Assembly (NCBI GenBank): GCA_905178155.1
Contig: CAJINV010000006.1
Span: 1,427,876 to 1,491,875, forward strand
Source of the DNA: Amoebophrya sp. A120
Lineage: Eukaryota > Sar > Dinophyceae > Syndiniales > Amoebophryaceae
Length of the DNA: 64,000 nucleotides
Reading direction: 5' to 3'
Shown: piece after piece, positions 44,255-54,589 of the stretch
How positions within the stretch are numbered: the first letter of the stretch is position 1
How the letters are laid out: every line of letters starts with the position of its first letter
Program-made: the position numbers and the translations under genes
Notes under the pieces: model-generated
Database searches by the model: none
What the model was told of the DNA's origin: nothing
The model's input: only the letters and a program-made list of their open reading frames with translations

Positions 44255-47200
44255 ATGATGTCCTTCATAGGGTCTGGCTCCCTGCTCGTCCCTGCGAACA
44301 AAACGAAGGTCGTCGTCGTGAAAATAAGCTCCTTTTATTTGGTCATCCTGTATCATGCTTCGATTTTTGGGTCTTTATTCAACTATGATGTTGAAGATTT
44401 CCAAAACTTAGCTCGACAGCGGAATAATTTTGACGATGTACTATTTGATGCCGAGACGAGGACCTCAATAGGCACCTCTATTTCCACCTCCACGGCACGC
44501 ACACATAGAAGAACATCGCTCGAAGAAAGAACAAGCACGAGTGCCTCCTCTCGAAGTAGTTTTTTCGCAGCGGCAATCAAACTGAAGGTAAATAAAGCCC
44601 ATTCGCCGGATCATGATGGAACAGAAACTCAGGAGCTGGCCCACCCCCGGAAGAACAGGGAAGTAGAACAAGATGTCCTTCTTGCGCGGCAGCGCAAAAA
44701 GTATATCAAGCTGAGGAAAAGTAGAAAGAAGACAAATAAAAAGCAGAGCTTTATCGCGTCTCTTCGAACAAGCACAAGAAGTAGCAGGAGCAGCAGCAGC
44801 GGTTCGAATGCGAAAACAGAAAGCATTAACTTGTCTGATGATGATCAAGTCGCTGCTTCGGCTCGTCCCTCCCCGACGGCTACCGTGCTGCAACTTGGAC
44901 GACGATCTAAAAACAGCAACTACCCTGCGAACGACTTCAACACCGCTACCAGACCGAAACTGTGTTTAGAGGAAAACTCTGCTGAGCGGGAGAACCCGTC
45001 GAAAGGGTTCCGGGAACACACCGACGATATGAATTGCAAAAGTGTCTGGGTCTGGAAACTTGTGATGCGAAAATGTGGATGATGGAAACAGTTCCAAATG
45101 CAACCTGGCAGGACAACTTTCCAGAACGCTTCTCCATAGGCAATCCGCATGAGAAACTGCGTGCTTGCATGTACAAAAGAGGCTGCGACTGTTGTAGGCT
45201 ATGCAATACAGATTTCCTAGGTATGGAAAGCTAGCATTACAAGTTCCAACCTTCCAGACCCAGACACTTTTGCATTTGATAGACGAGAACCACACCAAGG
45301 GTAAGGGCTACTGCCAGGAGAACCAGGCCCGGTGCTTTGGCAGTCACTGTCCCAAGAACAACGTCAAAACCGCGTGGGGCTGGAAACAGCGGTGCTGTTT
45401 CGACCGCAATATCAAATGCAAAAATGTCTGGGTCTGGAAACTCGTGATGCTAAAACGTGGATGATGGAAAAACTTCCGAATGCAGCCCAGCATGACAACT
45501 TTCCAGAATGCTTTCTCATAGGAAGTCCGCATGAGAAACTGCGTTTTTGCATGGCAAAAGTGGCTGCGTCCTTTGTTGCTTATGCAATACAGTAATGTGG
45601 GGTTAGCATTACAAGTTCCAACCTTCCAGACCCAGACATATTTGCAATGCATACGCAAGTGCGACCGGAAATTAAGCCCTTCCAGTGACCCGGGGCTATT
45701 TGAGAAGGATGAGGGGATTATTCCGCTCGGCACTGAGCACCCGGAGAGCTTCGCTTATTGGGTCGCCAAATTTGACTCGGAAAGCTGCAACGACTCGGAG
45801 GAAGTCTGTGTGCAGCACCCGAATTGCCGAGGTTTTTGGTACCCGGCCACCCCTTCGGAGAAGGAGACGCAAGACAATTTGAACCAGTGGCAGATGCCGA
45901 GCACCTGGGGCGCGATCGGGTTGCAAGAGCCGACAAACGAAGCAAAAATCGAGGTCACGGAGTCAAATCCAGCCCTCGGCCTGGACATCTTTTTGCAAAC
46001 GGAAAAGCGGGGCGCCTGTTGCGGCCTCAACGACTGCAATCCGCGGGAGCAGCACCGCTTGCAGGCTTGGCGGCAGTGCGGGAATAGCAAAGAGGTGTGT
46101 GAGGGCATGGGAGATGGGGGCTGCAAGCGGTGGTGGGTAAGTTTTGATCCGGATCTGTACATCGAGCCGGCACCTGGACCTGCCCTCCCAGAGGACAACA
46201 CCAATGCCCCCATAGCAGGAGGAGCGACGACGAAGCAGCCGGGATTAAACACGGAAACTTCCCCCGCAACGGGCGATGAAAATAGTAGTAGCGCGGACAG
46301 CACGAACAGCGAGGAAACAGAAGCAGGAGCTGCTGCTGCTGCTGGAGGCAATTCTACTGTTGCCGGCAGTACATCTTCCACTGCTGTCGCGAATGGTCTT
46401 CTGGCTCCTCCTGCTGAGTCCTCGCAGCAGGTAGTTCAGGAGTCTTTTAAAATCCCCGGTACTATCGAATGCAAAAATGATTGGGTCTGGAAGGATGCGA
46501 ACTTGTGATGCATACTTAGATCACACAAAAATCTGTCATGCTTGGACAGTCAGCAAAAGGAGCTCTTTGTCCTGTCGCCGGAAGAAGGTGTTTGTCATGC
46601 GGACTCGGCATTGGGAAACCGTCTCAAAACCTGTGATGCTAGGCCTTGCATGGCACATCTTCTGTGTCAAGCAAACACAGCATAACAAGCCTCAGCAATC
46701 TTCCAGACCCAGACATATTTGCATTTCATAGGTACCAACGAGACGCAATCGCTGGAGGAAGTCCAAGCCACGGCGGACGAATCCAAAGCGGAGGAGGAAA
46801 GCAGTGGTCTGTTTTCAAAAGTCGGCGGCATTTATGAAATGCAAAGCATCGTATTAGAAGTTGTAATCACATTACAAATTGGCTCAGCATGACAAATGGA
46901 ATTTCTCATGCTGATTTACCTTGAGAAGGAGAGTTGTCATGCATAACAGCAATTACTACGAGTGCGATACTTTTGCAATTCATAGCATTCCGCTGTGGGC
47001 GATCCTGGTCGTTGTGGTCTTTGCGCTGGTCGGGCTCGCTGGGCTAGCCGTGTTTCTTGTCTGCTGTAAGAAGAAAAAACCTGCCATTCCGGATATTGTC
47101 ATCCCGCCGCCGCGGCCTTCGACGGCTCCCTCAAGTTCTAGTAAAGATAAAAAAGAGAAAAAAGACAAAAAGGAAGATGCCGGTGATCTTCATGCAGTGG

Positions 47201-48358
47201 GTTCAGCGAGCAGCAAGACCGAGAAGAAGGAACAAGACCACCGGCATTTTCACGCCACTGGTACTACTCGTAAAACTACCTCTGCTCCTTCCCAGGAGAC
47301 CACGCACAACGTCACCAACTTTGGAGGTGGCGGCAGGCAGAGTGCGCGGCAGAGCCAGAGAAACAGAACGCCGACCCTGGATGATAGCGATGATGATGAT
47401 GGGAATAGGAAGGAAAAGAAGCACCATCACCATCACAAAGATGATGGGGATGACGATCATCATAGCGGCCACCACCATAGGGACCGAGACGATCGGGATA
47501 GAGATCATCGGGACAGAGATCGAGATAACAGGGACAAAAAAGAAAAAGACCACCACAGAGATCACGGCCACGACGACAGACACGACGACAGAAAGTCGCA
47601 TCGGGGCGGACACAGCGATCGCCCGAGCAAGATGCCCAGCAGCGACACGTATCGAGTTGCAAATATAGTATTTAGCAAAAATTCAATCTGGGGCAGGACG
47701 AAGAGTCAATTACATGCAGATGTTTGTGCACTGCAGATTTTGCACAAGAACCCACGGTGTATGTTCTAGCATCGCAAGTTTTGATTATGTGGTGGCTACT
47801 TCATATACCCACCTTGCCAGACAGATGCTCGCGGCTCCTCCGTGCAGCACATATTGGCGCGACCTTCATGTTGCACCTCATGCACGACAGATTTTTGTTG
47901 GATGATGTGCAAGGCCAAGGCGCATCACAGATTTGCAGAACTCGTTTATTCTAGACCCAGATCATGTGGACAAGAACATATTTGCATTGCATAAGACGAA
48001 GAGCGGCGGCCCCAAGTCGGACGATAGGGATGGCAGAAAGGAAAAGAAGGAAACCCCCAGTTTACGCGTTGCAAAAGTGTTACAAATCGTACACGTAGAA
48101 ATTTTGCATCGATCTGCTGTAATTTTTGCATGACAAGTTTAGGTCTCTGCTTCCAAAATCGAAATTTGCGATGCTGCGAGTCGGCTAAGGCTGCAGAGCT
48201 GTCATGATGCTTGGATGAACATCAACATACGGGTACGATAAAACGACTTTTGCCGAGGATAGTTTCGGCCGTCGATGGCTTGGTCGGCATTGCGACCTGG
48301 CGCCCCGGGGAGCCACGACAGGAAAGAGAAGAAGGATAAGAAGCACAAGGAGAGGTAA
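44255..48358 (+). CDS. Type I membrane protein, Cys-rich ectodomain, paralogue of the upstream gene, 870 aa
   Basis: Exons 44255-45027, 45287-45409, 45659-46462, 46736-46832, 46990-47649, 47999-48061, 48266-48358 (871 codons with stop). The ATG at 44255 starts MMSFIGSGSLLVPANKTK, then a hydrophobic stretch near residues 19-42 that may act as a signal anchor. A Ser/Arg/Lys-rich part follows, then cysteine-dense exons (GYCQENQARCFGSHCPKNN, WKQRCCFDR, SCNDSEEVCVQHPNCRGFW). A Thr/Ala stalk leads to one membrane segment (LWAILVVVVFALVGLAGLAV), then KKKKPAIPDIVIPPP and a His/Asp/Arg-rich tail with a poly-His run, ending KEKKDKKHKER. Membrane segment, IPDI motif and Lys-rich end match the upstream gene, so a tandem duplication is likely. 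Function unknown; surface role inferred. All six introns are introners. Confidence 0.7.
45028..45281. mobile_element. F1 introner, 254 bp
   Basis: Left arm TATGAATTGCAAAAGTGTCT, right arm AGACACTTTTGCATTTGATA. Duplication GACGA at 45023-45027 and 45282-45286. Its interior is closely similar to the next F1 copy (GTGGATGATGGAAA shared). Confidence 0.96.
45410..45653. mobile_element. F1 introner, 244 bp
   Basis: Left arm TATCAAATGCAAAAATGTCT, right arm AGACATATTTGCAATGCATA. Duplication CGCAA at 45405-45409 and 45654-45658. It shares its interior with the copy at 45028, suggesting recent local origin. Confidence 0.96.
46463..46730. mobile_element. F1 introner, 268 bp
   Basis: Left arm TATCGAATGCAAAAATGATT, right arm AGACATATTTGCATTTCATA. 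Duplication GGTAC at 46458-46462 and 46731-46735. Excision joins KIPGT to NETQSLEE. Confidence 0.95.
46833..46984. mobile_element. F2 introner, 152 bp
   Basis: Left arm TATGAAATGCAAAGCATCGT, right arm CGATACTTTTGCAATTCATA. Duplication GCATT at 46828-46832 and 46985-46989. Sits at the start of the membrane segment (KVGGI joined to PLWAIL). Confidence 0.95.
47650..47993. mobile_element. F1-like introner, 344 bp
   Basis: Left arm TATCGAGTTGCAAATATAGT, right end AACATATTTGCATTGCATA with a remnant CTAGACCCAGA. Flanks ACACG (47645-47649) and AGACG (47994-47998). Diverged and probably old. Excision joins SSDT to KSGGPKSDD. Confidence 0.82.
48063..48261. mobile_element. Diverged F2-like introner, 199 bp
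   Basis: Left arm TACGCGTTGCAAAAGTGTTA then CAAATCGTACACG; right arm ACGGGTACGATAAAACGACT then TTTGCCGAGGATA. Flanking pentamers do not match. Frame evidence places the splice between 48061 and 48266, giving TPS then RPSMAWSA and the Lys-rich end. Confidence 0.7.
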
Positions 48359-49465
48359 ACATAAACATCGACTCTGATGTCTTTGTCTCAGTGGAAGCAA
48401 GTACTTGTGTATTGTCATGTTGAAATCTCGCAGAGTGTCCTATGTTGAGTATCTGCGTATTAAATTATATTGCAAGTAGGCAATGCCGCCGATAGTTCAC
48501 TTACGTTTTTTTCTGTTGCAAAAGTAACATTCAACCCCAGCACCCGCCCGACGCCTACGACCTTCAACTTCCATGTATCTATTCTTTGTTGCCTAACGAC
48601 CTGTAGAATTTATTGTTCGGACGAGTTTCGAAAAAGATTGTACCTTCATTTGCAATGTGATCACAGACCGAAGGGAAGAGAGAGTGGCTGCTTACTTCCG
48701 CGACCGAGGTGTGCAGGTACTGCCAAAGTGTTCCGACAAGAAAGAACAACAAGCTGGAGCATAATGTAGCTCCTGTTTGATATTTATTCGAAGAAGTGGC
48801 GTCTCCTGAAGGTCTCTCTTGGCCCCCCGCTCCTTTTTAGCGAGTCTCGGCGCATACAATCAGTCAGACGTAAACTCCCTCTATTGATGACATGCATTTT
48901 GAACAAGACAAGGAAGATCCACACTCCTTTCACTCGCAACAACAAACAACAAGAATTCCATCGAAGATCCAACGCAGTCTTCTGACGTACTAAAACTGCA
49001 CTAACATAGGTTCACACACACATACACACACACACACGACCGCTCTAACCACTATTTTTGTAGCTTCAGCAGCTGTCTACGCAAGAAACAGACTAAGTGG
49101 ATGCTGATGCTCGCCTTGGACTTATGATTTTTAGCTATTGAATTGTTTCTAGCACGACATGAAACTATCTTCTTCAGCGACAAACGGTTACGGTTCTTCC
49201 GGCAGATAGACATTGTCAACAACAATTTATTTTCGCGGCTAGAACCTAGTACTACTACTACACAGAGACAGTAAATAAAATTTTTACCAAATTAGTCCTC
49301 GACCAGCAGTCGTCGAGCAAGGTCGTTATAGTACCAGGCCGCGGGAGTAGTAGAATACTTGTTCGTCTTTTTGAAGAAGAACAACAACAGTCGCTCGACC
49401 TATATCACCTTGTCGTACTCCTCCTCCTCCTGAAGGCGTAAACCAAAACTCCTTCTTACTTCAAG
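48359..49465. other. Intergenic with CA microsatellite
   Basis: No gene supported. A CA-type microsatellite lies at about 49012-49037. The region probably includes the 5' leader of the Rpn7 gene. Confidence 0.5.
49012..49037. repeat. CA dinucleotide microsatellite
   Basis: About 13 CA units with one T interruption. Confidence 0.85.
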
Positions 49466-52400
49466 ATGGCCCCAGCGACCTCCTCCTCCGCAGCCGCACC
49501 CCCCGTCGCCATGGACGTCGACGGCGAGGGTGAAACCAAAACGCCTGAAGAAAAAGTGGTCGAGGAGGTATTCTACCCAAAATTTGAAATCGCGCAATTA
49601 CGAGCGAGGTACCTCCGGGACCGGTCACCCGCAGTTCTGGCGGAATTGATGAAATACGTGAAGGAGGAGAGGATGCTGCCGTTCTACAAAAAGTTTTGTG
49701 AGGAGGCAAATGTAAAAATCGAGGACAAATTGGTCAAGGAAATGGAGAAAGAAGTGGAGGAGAAGGTACATATTAATTTAGCTGAATTGTGCTATTCTAT
49801 CTGTGAAACAGCGCTGATGTTGTAGTCGCTCCGGCAATTATTTTTGCAGCACCATGGGTTGTCATGCACAAAAGGGTTCGACTTCGTCTTCGATCATAAT
49901 GCCATAGGAGAAATAAGGATGGACGATGTCAGTAAAATGAAATCGCGAGGACTTTGTCATGCCAATAGAAGCTGCAGCACGGGCAGCGCGATCGGTCATG
50001 CGTTCTTGCAAGCATACAGGACAAGTTGATATTAAAATGAATTCTATAATCAGGTGAAAGCCTTCGACGAGAAGCTAAAAGACGCTGAAGAAAACCTTGG
50101 TGACGTGGAGGTAAAATCCGCAATACTCGACAAAGCGGACTATTTCAACAAAACTGGCGACCAGGAGAAGGCGTTCGAATTTTACGAGAAAGCCATGACA
50201 AAAACCGTGGGGGGTGGGTACCGGCTGGATAACATACTAACGAGGTTACGAATCGCATTGTTCAACGACGACCAAGAACAGATCAAGAAAATGCTAGCAT
50301 TGGGACAGGAAGAAATGAAGAAGGGTATTGTTTTATCGCTTTTTTGACAACAGCTTTAACTTGCGTTGCATCTGCTACTTTTGTATCTGACGATGATGGA
50401 AAAATATAAATGACACGTCGACCTGCTACTTGTGATGCCGCAAAAACCACCTACCATGATCATGTGTACAAGTAAGTTAGTATCGTGTTGCTGTGCAGCC
50501 ATAGACCACCTAGCTCCATCTTCAAAACTATCAATGATCAGGGGGCGACTGGGAGCGAAAAAACAAGCTGAAAGTGTATGAGGGCGTCTTCAAGGTTATG
50601 ACCGGCGACTTCGAAGCTGCGGCAAATTTGTTTCTCGCCGGCGTTGCAACTTTCACCGCGACAGAGATATTGAGCTTCCAGGACTTCGTACTACTTTTTG
50701 TGCAAGACTTTGAACTCGTTTCTGTTTCTGTTTCAACCACTCTCTTGGTGTTTTGTCATGATGCAAAAATTAAAATAGATTCAATTTCGAAAGGTGTTTC
50801 TGTTAGGGTGCTATTTATTGGCTCATGCAATAGTAGTACAAGCAGTTGTAAAGAAACTAAAGTAAAAAGACCAAAATTGCAGGTTTTCTACACGGTCCTG
50901 TGCTCCCTTATCGGCCTCTATCCAAGAAAAAAACATTGTAGGTGTACCTTTTTTGGAGGAACAGCATTACAAATTTGTCTGGCATGACAGCAAAAACCTG
51001 TCATGCGCAGATTGTACGTGAAAACGCCCTTTAATGGACCCTGCGATGCATGCCAAGCATGACAGACGCAATCACCTTGCATGTTGAGCATTACAAATGT
51101 ACACTAACAACGTTTTTTTTCTTGGATAGCCTCACCCGGGCGGATTTGAAAAAGAAGGTTATCGGGTATGACCCGCTCAGGTGTTACAATCTCAAACGTT
51201 GCAAGAGAAAATGGAAATCTGTGATGCGAGAGTGCATGATCTAGCCAGCTCTCATAGAAGGATTGCGCACGACAAGTTCCGGAGCCCCAAACAGGACTAC
51301 ATCCTGGCGAAATTTGTATTGCAAAAGGTGGAATGCTGTGCGAGTCTGTCATGCTCATCATGCAACACAAATTCCAGACTCTGTATGTAACGTTTGAGAA
51401 TGTAACGCTTGAGCAAGTCACATCGGGAGCCCCGAGATTTTGTCCGTCGTACACGAAAGGAAGCACATGAAGGAGTTTCTAAACGCGTTTTACAACTGCG
51501 ACTATTTCAACTGGTCACGGGAACTAGTGCACATCATCGACCACGTAAAGGACGACCGATATTTCTATGAGAGTGCACAACTCCCCCTCCCCCTCCTTTG
51601 TATGGCATGAACAGCAATACAAACACCACCACACGTGGAGCCTGTGCATGGCAAACGTATGTACCTCATGTAGTAGAAGTACTGCTTGGGCTTTCCTTCC
51701 GGAATCTGTCATGCAAACAGTGCCACAAGGCAGTACTGGATTTGCGGTTTTGCATGGCAAATGAGAGGGAGGAGGAGTTGCGCACTCTCATAATGTCCAG
51801 CCAAATTTGATGAAAATCAGCCGGCACTTGAGGTACAATAGCAGGATCTCCTCTAGGACTTGTGTTCCAATGCAATGCATGACACATAAGGGCTAGGGCC
51901 ACGAGAAGTTATTTCAGTGCAGCAATTCGGCATAAGACGAGGTTTAGAAATTCTCGATAGAAGACGAAATCTGTCATGCAATATACTACTCAAGCTCAAG
52001 CAAAAAGAAAAACTACCTCGAAAGCATTCACAACTTCACACATTCTATCCAGGTTAAACGCGTACCGGCAGTTCATCACGTCCTACAAGTCCGTCACCAT
52101 GAAATTGATGGCCGATACTTTGTATCAAATGCAAATATCGATCTGGGTCTGCTGGAAGAATGCCGGAGTTTGTGATGCAGATTTTGCATGTCCCATGATG
52201 CTTGTGATGCATGCCGTAGCATCACAGACTCTGCGACAACTTTCTGATTCTGATGGCCCAACCGCATGAGAACTGCCCTCTCCGCGTAGCAACACACTGG
52301 ACCTCTTTTGCTGTTCATGCAATACAGATTGCATCCTCCCAGACCCAGATCGATATTTGCAGTGCATACTTTCGGCGTTTCCGAGCAGTTTATCGACAAA

Positions 52401-52845
52401 GAGATCTACACGTTCATCTCGCAGGGCCGGCTGAAGAACTGCAAAATCGACAAGATCGCCAACGTGATCGAGACAATAGACAACGTGAAGGACGAGAAAA
52501 CGCTGTTGTACAAGGACATTTTGAAGGACGGAGACGTATCAAATGCAAAAATGTCTGGGTCTGGAAGAATGCAACTTGTAATGCGTATTTCAGAGCACAG
52601 AAAAGTCTCTCATGCATACGTAGCAAAAGCTCCCCACTTTCTGTCAGCAAAATAGGCGACTTGTCATGCGGATTCGGCATTGGGGAAGCTTCTCGCAACC
52701 TGTGATGCTAGAGCTTCCATGCCAGACCTTCTGTGTCATGCAAAAACAGCATGACTCTTTCACTTTCAGACCCAGACACTTTTACATTTGATAAGACGAG
52801 TTGCTGAACAAGATGCAGAAACTCGCCGCCGCGATCGACCGATAG
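49466..52845 (+). CDS. RPN7: 26S proteasome regulatory (lid) subunit Rpn7 / PSMD6, 412 aa
   Basis: Exons 49466-49765, 50054-50324, 50542-50687, 50883-50918, 51134-51166, 51428-51565, 51798-51832, 52053-52122, 52374-52536, 52799-52845 (1239 nt). The spliced protein follows the PSMD6/Rpn7 family along its length: KLKDAEENLGDVEVKSAI, DKADYFNKTGDQEKAFEFYE, GGDWERKNKLKVYEGVFKVM, DFEAAANLFLAGVATFTATE, then the PCI part with NAYRQFITSYKSVT, EQFIDKEIYTFISQGRLKNC and DELLNKMQKL at the end. Length fits the family (about 390). Rpn7 is a scaffold subunit of the lid, which binds and deubiquitinates substrates. The gene mixes four GT-AG introns (49766-50053, 50325-50541, 50688-50882, 51833-52052) with five introners, so homology checks both splice types in one transcript. 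Confidence 0.95.
49766..50053 (+). other. GT-AG intron of RPN7
   Basis: Donor GTACAT after GAGAAG, acceptor ATAATCAG. It contains TTGTCATGC twice, the introner core. Joins VEEK to VKAFDEKLKD. Confidence 0.85.
50325..50541 (+). other. GT-AG intron of RPN7
   Basis: Donor GTATTG after AAGAAGG, acceptor GATCAG. Joins EEMKK to GGDWERKN, exactly as in the family. Confidence 0.88.
50688..50882 (+). other. GT-AG intron of RPN7
   Basis: Donor GTACTA after GACTTC, acceptor ATTGCAG. Joins SFQDF to VFYTVLCSLIG. It contains TTTTGTCATGATGC. Confidence 0.85.
50919..51128. mobile_element. F7 introner, 210 bp
   Basis: Left arm TATCCAAGAAAAAAACATTG then TAGGTGTAC; right arm GTACACTAACAACGTTTTTT then TTCTTGGATA. 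Duplication GCCTC at 50914-50918 and 51129-51133. Excision joins LIGL to TRADLKKKV. Confidence 0.95.
51167..51422. mobile_element. F5 introner, 256 bp
   Basis: Left arm TATGACCCGCTCAGGTGTTA then CAATCTCAAACGTT; right arm AACGTTTGAGAATGTAACGC then TTGAGCAAGTCACA. Ends ACA instead of ATA. Duplication TCGGG at 51162-51166 and 51423-51427. Excision joins KKVIG to SPEILSVV; the exon before it is only 33 nt. Confidence 0.93.
51566..51792. mobile_element. F4 introner, 227 bp
   Basis: Left arm TATGAGAGTGCACAACTCCC, right arm GAGTTGCGCACTCTCATA. Flanks ATTTC (51561-51565) and ATGTC (51793-51797). Family sequence has Phe here, favouring the left copy at base 3 (DRYF then QPNLMK). Confidence 0.93.
51833..52052 (+). 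other. GT-AG intron of RPN7
   Basis: Donor GTACAA after CTTGAG, acceptor CTATCCAG. Joins RHLR to LNAYRQF. It contains GCATGACA and TGTCATGC. Confidence 0.85.
52123..52368. mobile_element. F1 introner, 246 bp
   Basis: Left arm TATCAAATGCAAATATCGAT then CTGGGTCTG; right arm AGATCGATATTTGCAGTGCA then TA. Flanks CTTTG (52118-52122) and CTTTC (52369-52373). Family sequence has Phe here, favouring the right copy at base 5 (ADTF then GVSEQF). Confidence 0.94.
52537..52793. mobile_element. F1 introner, 257 bp
   Basis: Left arm TATCAAATGCAAAAATGTCT, right arm AGACACTTTTACATTTGATA. Duplication AGACG at 52532-52536 and 52794-52798. Excision joins LKDGD to ELLNKMQ. Confidence 0.96.
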
Positions 52846-53952
52846 TGAATTTGATGATGTCTTGCTCTTGCGCTTGAAATAAAGTCGAAGAAATTTTTAG
52901 TAGTGGTGGTGCTGGTGGTCCTTCTCCTCGCGCCGGTTGGGAAATCGCTGGCTGTACAAATTACAGCAGGAGGGCCACTCCTGCTCCTCTACTTCTACTT
53001 CAATTTCATCGCCATCATCTTCAGCGTACATCAAGGAGAAGTACACGGTTTTCTACACAAGAACTCTGTTTATTGGTCGAGAAACAATTGAACGTCGAGA
53101 CGAGGTTCACACGACGACCCATCTGGACCGGAAATCTCTATCCCTCAGGGGAAACTCAGATTTTTTCAAAAAACAATCCAAAAAATCTCCGCTCTCGTCA
53201 GTAGAAGTCGCGAACGGCTTGCTGGCCGAGAAAGGGACTCCCCAGGAAGTGCTAGCCTGCAGCGCTGGAGGTAGTTCAGGTGGTCGTGTTTGTATCAACT
53301 CAGAAGTGGAACTACTACATGCGTGAATGTTCATTGGTAGGAAGATCCTGCTGTGTCGCTCCTTGTACTACTAATACTATACGAGTTCTTGTGCATTGAA
53401 AATAACAAAAAGCGGTCCTCGAGAAGATCTTTCAACAGTTGCATGCAAAATGTTGTGTAGTCCGGGAGGACGATCCGTGCAGATAGTACAAATTCGCAGT
53501 GAGGACGAGACAGACGCAGTTTCACAGAGATGTGATTTCTTCTGGATCTCAATATTACCTGCCACGCTCGACTTTTTCTGATCCTGATACACCGATTTGA
53601 AGTTTTTTTCCAGCTGCAAATTCAAATTTGTGTTTGATGTCCTGCTCCAAGCAAATAAGTCCGCAGATTACGTAGAGAAACTACAATACATGACCTTTTT
53701 AACCAGCGCCACTATAAGCGGAATACATATGAGATGAATAACAAAAAGTATGGATCAAAAGTGAAACAACAGTGGCGTGAGCCGAAAGCGAATAAAAGTC
53801 TTGATGTCATAGCCTGATGTTGTAATATCGGATGTTTCACCAATTTATTTGCGCAACCCGTCTCTAAACTTTGATTGTCAAGTAAACTTAAGAAACCTTC
53901 ACTCAACCTCCACGCCAACGACCTTCAAACACGACAAGAACAATTTACGCAA
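52846..53952. other. Intergenic, one unassigned open frame
   Basis: A + strand frame at 52937-53326 (129 codons) has no ATG near its start and no recognisable motif. Nothing else is supported. Confidence 0.4.
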
Positions 53953-54589
53953 ATGTCGACCACCTACTATCCCGCCGGGACCTACCAGGGCCACCGGCCG
54001 GGTTACGTTTTTAAACTCGGCGACCAGGGGCAGGGCTACTACCAGGATCTCGGCACAGCGGCGGCCGTAGCGGCGTTTTTTGGGCAGCAGCAGAACGGCG
54101 GGGCGGGCAGCAATATTCCAACGGAAAGGCCAAAACCGGTGTACAACAAATTCGCGAACGATGGGAGTTACTACGCAAAAATAACGGCAATGCTGCAGAA
54201 GAAAGCCCGGATTGAGAAGGCAGAGAAAGAAAAGATGGCAGGTATAGTCGTATTTAACAATGGCGATTCTGACAGACAGCACTAGATACTGCTGCTTTTT
54301 CTAGTACTTGTCATGCGAAATTAACGCGCGCAGTGTAGTGTGATACGGCCTAGGACTTAGCTAGAAGTCGCGCAGAAGAACATACCCGTGGTATCCGAAA
54401 CTCCTCAAAAAATCTGTGTTGCAATAAGTCCTGATAAACTTCTAAACAGCAAACGGCACCCTGGGTGGTGGCAGTGGTCAGCAGCCACCCGCCGACATGG
54501 AAGTAGACGATCCAGTAAAAGAAAGGGAGAGGCAACAATTTTTGGCGGATATGGCTGCAGCCGGGCAGAAGATGCAGGCGGGACACTGA
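53953..54589 (+). CDS. Small conserved-looking protein with GYVFKxGDxGxGYY motif, 142 aa
   Basis: Exons 53953-54241 and 54450-54589 (429 nt). The N-terminus reads MSTTYYPAGTYQGHRPGYVF, continuing KLGDQGQGYYQDLG, an aromatic/Gly motif that looks conserved. A Gly/Gln-rich part, a Lys/Glu helix (KKARIEKAEKEKM) and an acidic C-terminal part (MEVDDPVKERERQQFLADMA) follow. No signal peptide or membrane segment. The intron is GT-AG and contains one ACTTGTCATGC. I could not name the family with confidence; nuclear localisation is possible but not shown. Confidence 0.65.
54242..54449 (+). other. GT-AG intron
   Basis: Donor GTATAG after ATGGCAG, acceptor TCTAAACAG. Joins EKMA to ANGTLGGG in frame. Confidence 0.75.

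Noticed and set aside
45755-46381. 208-codon minus-strand frame
   Set aside because: Shadow of the Cys-rich exon on +; Cys and Trp placement on + is coherent, the minus frame is low-complexity.
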